This document shows positions 6,563-12,867 of a DNA stretch of 15,815 nt, piece after piece. The notes beneath the pieces are model-generated. The model had not been told where the DNA came from. It searched no databases and was given only the letters and a program-made list of their open reading frames with translations. The position numbers and the translations under genes are program-made. Positions within the stretch are counted from its first letter, which is position 1, and every line of letters begins with the position of its first letter. Source of the DNA: CAZWMK01 sp964635065 (GTDB lineage Bacteria; Pseudomonadota; Alphaproteobacteria; Sphingomonadales; Sphingomonadaceae); NCBI GenBank assembly GCA_964635065.1, contig CAZWMK010000047.1, positions 1 to 15,815 of the forward strand. The letters are read 5' to 3'.

Positions 6563-7993
6563 ATGGGCAGTTCGATCATCTGGTTTCGCAACGATCTGCG
6601 ACTGACGGATCAGTTGGCCGTGGCGACGGCGGCATCGGCAGGGCCGGTGCTGCCGGTCTATGTGCTTGATGATGAAACGCCGGGGATGTGGACGATGGGG
6701 GCGGCCCGTCGCTGGTGGTTGCATCACAGCCTTTTGCGCCTCGATGCCGATCTGCGGGCGAAAGGCGCACGGTTGCTGCTTGCGCGCGGGCGGCCCGAAA
6801 CCGTGCTGCCGGCGCTGGCTGACGCCGTTGGAACAGGGGTGGTGCATGCGCTTTCACACGTCGAATCCTATGCCCGCGATCAGGAGGTGGCGGTGGCCGA
6901 GCGGCTGGATCTCAGGCTCTACCATGGCCTGACCTTGTCGCCGCCCGGCGCGGTTATGACCGGAAATGGCAAGCGCTATCAGGTGTTTACGCCATTCTGG
7001 CGGGCGCTGTCGGAAAGGATGCCACCGGCGTTGCCCGTGCCTGCGCCTTTGCGGCTGGAGATGGTCGAAGGGGCGCCCGACGGCGATTGTCTGGACGATT
7101 GGCATCTGCTGCCGACCCGACCCGACTGGGCGGGCGGCCTGCGCGAAAACTGGACGCCGGGCGAAGCGGGGGCCATAGCGCGGCTGTCGGCTTTTCTTGA
7201 TGTTGCAGCCGGTTACGACAAGGGGCGAAATCTGCCCGGCAAGGCCTTGACGTCGCGCCTGTCGCCGCATCTTGCGCATGGTGAAATCTCGCCGGGGCAG
7301 GTCTGGCACGCGCTGGCCGATGAGATCGGTGCCCGCGCCATGCCCTATCTGCGCGAGATTGGCTGGCGCGATTTCGCCTATGAGCTGATCGACCAATATC
7401 CCGCTTTTCCACACAAGGCGCACCGTCCGGCGTTCGAGGCGATGCCGTGGACGGATATATCCGGCGGCGAGGGTGCAGCACAGCTCAGGGCATGGCAGCG
7501 CGGGCTGACCGGCTATCCCATTGTCGATGCCGGGATGCGCGAACTGTGGCACACGGGCTGGATGCACAATCGCGTCCGCATGATCGTGGCATCTTTCCTC
7601 ACCAAACATCTGATGATCGACTGGCGGGAGGGCGAACGCTGGTTCTGGGACACGCTGGTTGACGCGGATTTGCCCAATAATGCCGCAGGCTGGCAGTGGG
7701 TGGCCGGATCAGGTGTTGATGCCGCACCCTATTTCCGGATTTTCGCTCCCGTTGCCCAGAGCGAGAAGTTCGACCCGAAAGGCGAATATCTGCGGCGCTG
7801 GCTGCCTGAACTCGCGCGCCTGCCCGATTCGCTGATCCACGCGCCATGGGACGCACCGCCGCTGATGCTGGCGCAGGCAGGTGTGCGCCTGGGGCGCGAC
7901 TATCCCTTGCCATTGGTCGATCACAAATGGGCGCGGCAACGTGCGCTGGATGCCTATGCGGCGATTCGGGGCGGACACGCGGAAGAAGACTGA
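6563..7993 (+). CDS. phr: Deoxyribodipyrimidine photo-lyase (class I, cryptochrome/photolyase family)
   Basis: This is a light-driven FAD enzyme that repairs cyclobutane pyrimidine dimers in DNA. The N-terminal antenna domain opens with SSIIWFRNDLRL, the family signature. The C-terminal FAD domain carries WRDFAYELI, TGYPIVDAGMR (from about 316), TGWMHNRVRM, DWREGERWFW, and the NNAAGWQW block (from 372), then DAAPYFRIF and GEYLRRWLPEL. It has 476 residues from ATG 6563, close to the usual 470-480. Earlier in-frame starts are GTG 6530 and ATG 6551, whose GGGAG sits only two bases away. ATG 6563 is chosen because family members begin just before the IIWFR strand. Alanine 395 replaces the Asn usually seen in RIFNP. 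It is preceded by a terminator, so it has its own promoter in 6446-6562. Confidence 0.95.
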   Translation: MGSSIIWFRNDLRLTDQLAVATAASAGPVLPVYVLDDETPGMWTMGAARRWWLHHSLLRLDADLRAKGARLLLARGRPETVLPALADAVGTGVVHALSHVESYARDQEVAVAERLDLRLYHGLTLSPPGAVMTGNGKRYQVFTPFWRALSERMPPALPVPAPLRLEMVEGAPDGDCLDDWHLLPTRPDWAGGLRENWTPGEAGAIARLSAFLDVAAGYDKGRNLPGKALTSRLSPHLAHGEISPGQVWHALADEIGARAMPYLREIGWRDFAYELIDQYPAFPHKAHRPAFEAMPWTDISGGEGAAQLRAWQRGLTGYPIVDAGMRELWHTGWMHNRVRMIVASFLTKHLMIDWREGERWFWDTLVDADLPNNAAGWQWVAGSGVDAAPYFRIFAPVAQSEKFDPKGEYLRRWLPELARLPDSLIHAPWDAPPLMLAQAGVRLGRDYPLPLVDHKWARQRALDAYAAIRGGHAEED

Positions 7994-8020
7994 GGCAGGG
8001 CCTGATGCGGGGCCTCAGTC
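7988..8020. repeat. Dyad spanning the two convergent stop codons
   Basis: GACTGAGGC (7988-7996) and GCCTCAGTC (8012-8020) are perfect complements around a 15-base loop. Each arm contains the final Asp codon and TGA stop of the gene that runs into it (photolyase on plus, dehydrogenase on minus). It could act as a bidirectional terminator stem, but it has no T-tract on either side. Confidence 0.55.
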
Positions 8021-8854
8021 CATCCGCACGCCGCCGTCGACGTTCAGAGACTGGCCGGTGATATAGGAGGCATCCGGCCCGATCAGGAAAGCGACAGCGG
8101 CAGCCTGTTCTTCCGGGCGCCCCTGACGGCGCATCGGGATCATCGGCGCATAGCTGGCCTTGACCTTCTCGAACGGCTTGCCCGACACGTCGGCTTGACG
8201 CTGCATCGTGCCGTCCATCATGTCGGTATCGGTCGATCCGGGGCAGACGCAATTGACGCGGATGCCGTGCGGTGCAAGTTCAAGCGCAAGCTGCTGGGTG
8301 AAGCCGATCACGCCGAACTTGCTGGCGCAATAGGCACCATAGTCAGTAATGCCAAAGCGCCCGGCCAGCGAAGAGATGTTGACAATCGCGCCTGTGCGAC
8401 CGGCATCAAGCATCGCTTTCGCCACCGCTTTTGCGGTGAGATAGGTGCCGGTCATGTTGATGTCGAGCGTATCCTGCCACAGCGTGTCAGACATCGATAC
8501 GATGGGCGCGGCACCGGCATCGGATGCCACGCCCGCATTGTTCACCAGCCCGTCGATATGACCGAATTCCGCAACGATGCGATCGACGACCTGCTGGACC
8601 TGCGCGGCATTGGTGACATCGAGCGGCAGGGCGAGGGCGCGCCGCCCCTTGGCGCGGATTTCCTCCGCGACGCTATCGATGCCCTGCCAGCCGATTTCGC
8701 GTTCATGGGCGGGAAAACCGGCTGGATCGCGTGGGATGGCCGAGACGATGACGTCCGCGCCGTCGTCGGCCAATCGCAGCGCCATCGCGCGGCCCAGGCC
8801 GCGCAGGCGCGCCGCGCCCGTGACCAGTATGACGCGTCCGTCGAGCTTGCCCAT
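8015..8854 (-). CDS. SDR family NAD(P)-dependent oxidoreductase
   Basis: This classical short-chain dehydrogenase/reductase has 279 residues. The Rossmann cofactor motif is T12-G13 followed by R-G19-L-G21, a variant with two extra residues compared with TGxxxGxG. NNAG is at 105-108 and the catalytic tetrad N133, S162, Y175 and K179 is complete. The usual C-terminal YITGQSLNVDGG is present. It would oxidise an alcohol to a ketone or the reverse, with NAD(P). The substrate is not predictable. Its ATG lies one base after the stop of the flavin monooxygenase gene, with GGGGA inside that gene as ribosome-binding site, so it is the last gene of the Rieske/cupin/LLM operon. In that setting a dehydrogenation of an oxygenated intermediate, such as a diol or secondary alcohol, is the likely job. 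Confidence 0.93.
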   Translation of the reverse strand: MGKLDGRVILVTGAARLRGLGRAMALRLADDGADVIVSAIPRDPAGFPAHEREIGWQGIDSVAEEIRAKGRRALALPLDVTNAAQVQQVVDRIVAEFGHIDGLVNNAGVASDAGAAPIVSMSDTLWQDTLDINMTGTYLTAKAVAKAMLDAGRTGAIVNISSLAGRFGITDYGAYCASKFGVIGFTQQLALELAPHGIRVNCVCPGSTDTDMMDGTMQRQADVSGKPFEKVKASYAPMIPMRRQGRPEEQAAAVAFLIGPDASYITGQSLNVDGGVRMD

Positions 8855-8855
8855 G

Positions 8856-9872
8856 TCAGTCCCCGTTGTTCAGGCCGAAGGCATCGGCCACAAGTTGATA
8901 ACTGCGCCGCCGCGCCTGATGATCGAACAGGATATTTGCCAGCATCACTTCGTCGGCGCCATAGTCGCGCGCCGTCGCCTCGATTTCGGCGCGGACCTTT
9001 TCTGGCGGACCGCTGATGATGCGTCGGCCCGGTTGCAGCCCCGCATGCGGTTTGTCGGCCAGCCACGCCATCGCCTCGTCCGGATCGGGGACGGCAATCA
9101 GCTGACCGGCGAACAGGTGCGCCAGCATCATGCGGAAGGAAGCAACGAGCCGTGTCGCTTCCGCATCGCTGTCGGCGCAGACGCACCAGACGGCAACCAC
9201 GGCTTCGGCGCCACGGCGATATTTCGACGGCTTGAAGTCATGACGATAGCGGCGGACGAGATCGGTGCCATTGCCGCCGATGAAGTCGGCAAAGCAATAG
9301 GGCAGGCCGATGTCTGCCGCCCAGCCCGCGCTGTCGGGAGACGAGCCGAGCATCCAGACATCGGGCCGTTCGGGCAGGCCTGGCAAGGTCTTCGCCAGAC
9401 TCGCGAAGGGATGATCGGCGGGTAGATTGTCGTCGAAATAGGCGAGAAGTTCCGCAAGCAGGTTCAGGAAGTCGTCGGGTGCCTTTTGCCGCCGGTCGCG
9501 CTGGAGCGCATAGGCCGTGCGCTGATCGGTACCGGGGGCGCGGCCAAGGCCGAGGTCGATGCGACCCGGCGCGAGGCCAGCGAGCAACGAGAACAGTTCG
9601 GCAATTTTGAACGGGCTGTAATGCGGCAGCATGATGCCGCCTGAACCGATGCGGATACGCTGCGTGGCGCGTGCGATGACGCCGATCATCGTTTCCGGCG
9701 CGACACCGGCAAGCGACGGCGTCGCATGATGTTCGGCCAGCCAGTAACGATGATAGCCAAGGTTGTCACACAGGCGGGCAAGATCGATGCTGTTGGCCAG
9801 CGCCTGTCCGCCCGTTGTGCCCGCCGCAATGGGGGACTGGTCGAGGACGGACAGGCGCAATGGCTGCATCAT
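8856..9872 (-). CDS. LLM class (luciferase-like) flavin-dependent oxidoreductase
   Basis: The 338-residue protein is a bacterial luciferase-like TIM-barrel flavoprotein. The N-terminus RLSVLDQSPI, then LGYHRYWLAEHH, RIRIGSGGIMLPHYSPFKIAE, LAPGRIDLGLGRAPGTD and DVWMLGSS are the family's conserved blocks, matching the MsnO8-like subgroup. These enzymes use reduced FMN and oxygen for monooxygenation (Baeyer-Villiger, desulfurisation or C-H oxidation), or act as F420/FMN reductases; which reaction applies here cannot be told. No flavin reductase gene is adjacent. Two ATG codons (9872 and 9869) begin the frame. It starts 13 bp after the cupin stop and ends one base before the dehydrogenase ATG, so it belongs to the same operon. 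Confidence 0.92.
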   Translation of the reverse strand: MMQPLRLSVLDQSPIAAGTTGGQALANSIDLARLCDNLGYHRYWLAEHHATPSLAGVAPETMIGVIARATQRIRIGSGGIMLPHYSPFKIAELFSLLAGLAPGRIDLGLGRAPGTDQRTAYALQRDRRQKAPDDFLNLLAELLAYFDDNLPADHPFASLAKTLPGLPERPDVWMLGSSPDSAGWAADIGLPYCFADFIGGNGTDLVRRYRHDFKPSKYRRGAEAVVAVWCVCADSDAEATRLVASFRMMLAHLFAGQLIAVPDPDEAMAWLADKPHAGLQPGRRIISGPPEKVRAEIEATARDYGADEVMLANILFDHQARRRSYQLVADAFGLNNGD

Positions 9873-9885
9873 GGTGGGTCCGCGC

Positions 9886-10350
9886 TCAGGCCTTCAGGCC
9901 GCGCTTGTCCACGATATTGGCGGTTTGCTTGCCTTCCCAGGCGTCCTTGTAGAATTGCAGGTCGGTGATGAACTGCAATTCGTCGTTCTGGTCGATGAAC
10001 GAAACCGGGCCATGGCCCATGTACAGAAATTCGGTGACCTCGGCGCCGCCGGCTTCCTCGTGGATCTCGCCGATTTCTTCATAGCCATAGACGCCGGCGC
10101 GGGCCGAACCGCGTTCGAACACCAGTTCACCCTTGGTGATGAAGAACTCGGCAGGCGTGATGTGCTTGTGACGGCCAAATTTCACGCCCGGCTGAAGCTG
10201 GACGTAAAGCACCCAGTCGCCTGTGACCTGGCAATAACGCAGCAGCTTGAACTTCACGCCTTCGCCCAGTGTCACCCAGTCGATCTTGTTGATGTCGGCC
10301 AGCATGGCGCCGCGAATGCCGGGATCGTGATTGTCGGTCGTGCGATACAT
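9886..10350 (-). CDS. Cupin-fold protein, 2,4'-dihydroxyacetophenone dioxygenase-like
   Basis: This single-domain cupin has 154 residues. Cupin motif 1 is clear: PGVKFGRHKHITPAEFFITKG, with likely metal ligands H61, H63 and E68. Further His at 97 and 113 could supply the remaining ligand. The layout (LGEGVKFKLLRYCQVTGDWVLY before the motif, MGHGPVSFIDQND after) resembles the 2,4'-dihydroxyacetophenone dioxygenase/acetylacetone-cleaving cupins, which are iron enzymes that cleave a C-C bond next to a carbonyl with oxygen. This assignment is by remembered resemblance, and a non-catalytic cupin is possible. A very strong ribosome-binding site, GGGGAGG (10358-10364), sits seven bases before the ATG. 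It lies 68 bp after the Rieske gene and 13 bp before the flavin monooxygenase gene. Confidence 0.8.
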   Translation of the reverse strand: MYRTTDNHDPGIRGAMLADINKIDWVTLGEGVKFKLLRYCQVTGDWVLYVQLQPGVKFGRHKHITPAEFFITKGELVFERGSARAGVYGYEEIGEIHEEAGGAEVTEFLYMGHGPVSFIDQNDELQFITDLQFYKDAWEGKQTANIVDKRGLKA

Positions 10351-10418
10351 GCAATATCCTCCCCAGGACTAAAAGAGTCAGACATGACTGTATGGAATGC
10401 AGCGGGGTCTGCCAAGCG

Positions 10419-11780
10419 TCAGCGACGCGTCAGCGGATTTTCCTGCAACCACATGTCGAGCCAGTCATGGAAATGCTGGACGCGATTTTCATCGTCATTG
10501 ATGTGCGCGGCATCGAAACCCGCGGAGTGCATGCCCGCCTGCATGTCGGGCAGGTAGAAAATGTCCTGATCGATCGTCTGCGTCATGCTGTGCGAACCGT
10601 CGTTGATGCGGTCCTGCGTGCAGACCTCGCGCTCGGGGCGGGTGCCGGTGGCCATGGCTTCGGCGGCCTGCGGATCACCCAGCAGCACCAGCGAATGTTC
10701 GGCGTCGCGCTGGTCATATGGCATGGCCAGCGTCCATTTGTCGAAAATGCACTTGTTCGGGTCATAGGGGTGGGGGCGCGGGCGCATCACCCAGACTTCT
10801 TCCGGCTTCACTGTCATGACGATGTTCGGGAAGATGTTATATTGCCCGATGTCAGACACTTGTTCGTCGCTGAGGCGCGAATAATCGAAGCCGAGCTTTT
10901 CGCCCAGCGCCCGCTTCTGCTTCTGTGCCGCCGCGCGCACGTCGCCGACCCGGCCCTTGAAGTCGTCGGGGTTGAGGCCGATGCCTTCCATCGCGCCCGC
11001 CAGGATCGGCGGCGGCATGTCGGGCACCGGATAGCGCGGGTTCAGCACAAAGCCGTCGACCCATGTGATCGTGTGGCCATAGGGCAAAAGATCGACGCGG
11101 GCGTCGCGGCAGTTGACGAAACTGGCGTGCTGATCGTGAATGAAGTCGACGTGATAGACTTCCGAGAAATTGTCGATCACAGTTTTCCAGTTGGCATCGA
11201 GAAGCACGCTCTGATCGCGGACGATCCGCATCTCCTCGATACGGTAGGGCGCGAGTTGCTGCATGATGGGACCGAGGAATTGCGACAGGGGCGCAGCTTC
11301 AAGGTCCATGTTGATCCAGACATAGCCCGCGAAGCTTTCGACCTTCACATGCTTCAGCGATTTTGCCGCGCAATCGACGCCCTGGCTGAAGCGGTTGATG
11401 TCGGGGACATGGGTGAGGGTGCCATCCAGTGCATAGGTCCAGCCGTGATAGGGGCAGACATGCGCCTTGACCGCGCCCATGCTGTTCATCTGCAGCTTGT
11501 TTCCGCGATGCTGGCAGACGTTGTAGACCGCGCTCAGATCACCCTTTTCAGTGCGGGTGATCAGAATGGATTCGCGGCCAAGGTCGAAGGTGAAGAAATC
11601 GCCCGGTTCTTCGACATCCTGGGCCAGACCCGCGATCAGCCATGTTTTGCGCCACATATGGTCCCATTCGCGGGCCATGATTTCAGCCCCAGTGTAGCGC
11701 GGACCATCAAGACGGGCCTTGATGGTGGGCAGCGCCGCAGGCGCGCCGTCGATTTCGACGTAACGATTTTGCTGGAACAT
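10419..11780 (-). CDS. Rieske non-heme iron oxygenase, alpha subunit (aromatic ring-hydroxylating type)
   Basis: This terminal oxygenase has 453 residues. The Rieske [2Fe-2S] site is C89-x1-H91-x17-C109-x2-H112. The catalytic iron site is H210 and H215 in NFSEVYHVDFIH, with D406 in TIDQDIFYLPD as probable third ligand. The residue three before H210, which relays electrons from the Rieske centre, is Glu207 rather than the usual Asp, as in the carnitine/glycine-betaine-type oxygenases. The enzyme would insert oxygen into an aromatic or other substrate. No beta subunit, ferredoxin or reductase gene is nearby. The ATG at 11780 is chosen over a frame opening at 11855 because GGGGAGG (11787-11793) lies six bases before it and the protein then begins MFQQNRYVEIDG. 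It is first in the minus-strand operon, divergent from the TetR gene. Confidence 0.94.
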   Translation of the reverse strand: MFQQNRYVEIDGAPAALPTIKARLDGPRYTGAEIMAREWDHMWRKTWLIAGLAQDVEEPGDFFTFDLGRESILITRTEKGDLSAVYNVCQHRGNKLQMNSMGAVKAHVCPYHGWTYALDGTLTHVPDINRFSQGVDCAAKSLKHVKVESFAGYVWINMDLEAAPLSQFLGPIMQQLAPYRIEEMRIVRDQSVLLDANWKTVIDNFSEVYHVDFIHDQHASFVNCRDARVDLLPYGHTITWVDGFVLNPRYPVPDMPPPILAGAMEGIGLNPDDFKGRVGDVRAAAQKQKRALGEKLGFDYSRLSDEQVSDIGQYNIFPNIVMTVKPEEVWVMRPRPHPYDPNKCIFDKWTLAMPYDQRDAEHSLVLLGDPQAAEAMATGTRPEREVCTQDRINDGSHSMTQTIDQDIFYLPDMQAGMHSAGFDAAHINDDENRVQHFHDWLDMWLQENPLTRR

Positions 11781-11788
11781 GATGTTCC
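11774..11788. repeat. Palindrome covering the Rieske oxygenase start codon
   Basis: GGAACAT, G, ATGTTCC is a perfect 15-base palindrome with a single central base. It contains the ATG of the oxygenase gene and runs into its ribosome-binding site (11787-11793). Confidence 0.5.
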
Positions 11789-11968
11789 TCCCCAAGGATG
11801 AAATCGGGCCGCCGGTGATTCTTTTTTGTGCAGCGTGCGGCTGATGTCCGCTCACTAGCGAAGACGGGCAGGCGGCGCAACCAATTTCATCATCAGAGAT
11901 TAAATTTGTTGCGCCGGGCTGTATGACTTGCCAAGCCGCAAGAGGGGCATGGGTCAGAGGGGAGCGTC
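11781..11968. promoter_or_regulatory. Divergent control region between the Rieske operon and tetR
   Basis: These 188 bp should hold both divergent promoters. Besides the oxygenase ribosome-binding site at the left end and GAGGGGAG before tetR at the right, the main structure is the long inverted repeat at 11873-11916. No confident -35/-10 pair was seen. Confidence 0.65.
11873..11916. promoter_or_regulatory. Candidate operator: 15-bp inverted repeat with one mismatch
   Basis: Arm 11873-11887 (CGGCGCAACCAATTT) is the reverse complement of arm 11902-11916 (AAATTTGTTGCGCCG) except at one position (C11882 against T11907). The spacer is 14 bases. It is placed midway between the divergent genes, where the TetR product would be expected to bind. 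The half-sites are far apart for one TetR dimer, so two dimers, or another regulator, may bind. Confidence 0.6.
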
Positions 11969-12649
11969 ATGACAGACGAGACAAACAATCTGCGCCGCGG
12001 GGCGCTCCGCACGGACAAGGCAGAACAGGCGGCGCGCGCATCGCGGCGTCCCAGATCCTATGTCCGCAGTGCCGAAACGCATCGGGCGATCCTCGAAGCC
12101 GCCGTTTCCTGTCTGGTGCGTGACGGTCACCACGCCATGACCATGCAGCGCATTGCCGCCGAAGCCGGGGTGACGCGCGGCTGTGTGCAATATTATGCGG
12201 CCTCGCTCGATGCGCTGCTGATCGCAGTCCAGGAATATATCGTCGAACGTGTCTGGGGCGATTATCTGGCTCAAGTCCGTGCCTTGCCCGCTGGTCCCGA
12301 TCGCCTGGCGCAGGCCATGGACATGGCATTTGCCTTGCCGTCCTCGCCCTATTTCATTGCTTGGAGCGAATTGCTGGCGGCATCGCGGACGTTGGCGCAG
12401 TTTCGTCCCGCCGTTGAACGGGGTGCACGCTTGCTGGAGGACATCCATGATGAACTGCTGCGCGAAGTGCATGGCACGGCAACGCCTGATCAGGTGGCGC
12501 GCATCCGGGTGATGGACGACCTTGTCGTCATGGGGCTGCATGCCGTGCCGCTGATGCATTTTTCGGGGGATAGCGCGCAGAGAAAGCAGGACGCGCTGGC
12601 ATTGCTCCGTCAGCAGGCGCAGGCGCTTTTTGCGCCGCACAATGATTAA
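11969..12649 (+). CDS. TetR/AcrR family transcriptional regulator
   Basis: The 226-residue regulator has a basic N-terminal extension (1-33) and a TetR DNA-binding domain. RSAETHRAILEAAVSCLVRDG is helix 1, and the helix-turn-helix is at about 57-77 (TMQRIAAEAGVTRGCVQYY). The sequence then reads YYAASLDALLIAV where most relatives have YxHFxxKxxL. The C-terminal ligand-binding part (about 85-226) is helical and family-specific. The ATG has GAGGGGAG four bases before it. It is divergent from the Rieske operon and 218 bp upstream of the TonB-dependent receptor on its own strand. It is therefore the obvious local regulator, most likely a repressor released by the substrate or an intermediate; activator function cannot be excluded. 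Confidence 0.92.
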   Translation: MTDETNNLRRGALRTDKAEQAARASRRPRSYVRSAETHRAILEAAVSCLVRDGHHAMTMQRIAAEAGVTRGCVQYYAASLDALLIAVQEYIVERVWGDYLAQVRALPAGPDRLAQAMDMAFALPSSPYFIAWSELLAASRTLAQFRPAVERGARLLEDIHDELLREVHGTATPDQVARIRVMDDLVVMGLHAVPLMHFSGDSAQRKQDALALLRQQAQALFAPHND

Positions 12650-12867
12650 GGCGAAAGCATTACAGCTATTTACGGGGTATGGAGCAGCGGGTGTCATGCT
12701 GTGTCTAAAATGCCGCACTGCATTAGGAAACCGATGCTGCACCGCAAAAGAGCGGCGGCGGCGGCTGGAAATGTTGCAGCCAGCGTATAAAAGCCCCCGT
12801 GTCGGGGAGTAAGTTAAGTGCAAATAATATCAATAGCCTCTCCCTGGCTGTGTAAGAGGGAGTTTGT
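12650..12867 (+). promoter_or_regulatory. Leader/promoter region of the TonB-dependent receptor gene
   Basis: No gene is seen in these 218 bp. They contain a purine-rich stretch, a TATAAA (12787-12792) without a matching -35, and an AT-rich segment (about 12812-12836). A small repeat GGCTG/CAGCC (12763-12781) encloses GTTGC, a core also present in the candidate operator arm. A possible hairpin (12840-12862) traps the ribosome-binding site AGGGAG, which lies five bases before the ATG. Confidence 0.45.

Noticed and set aside
8195..9425. Long plus-strand frames (273 and 282 residues) opposite the SDR and LLM genes
   Set aside because: Composition is Arg/Ala-rich with no domain. They are the complements of clearly conserved enzymes.
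10392..11801. A 469-residue plus-strand open frame opposite the Rieske oxygenase
   Set aside because: It mirrors the oxygenase gene on the other strand, is rich in His/Ala/Val/Asp repeats typical of antisense frames in high-GC DNA, and has no recognisable domain. The minus-strand protein has full Rieske and iron-site motifs.
11954..12823. A 289-residue minus-strand frame opposite tetR
   Set aside because: It is rich in His, Arg and Gln without motifs. The plus-strand TetR frame has a clear helix-turn-helix and ribosome-binding site.
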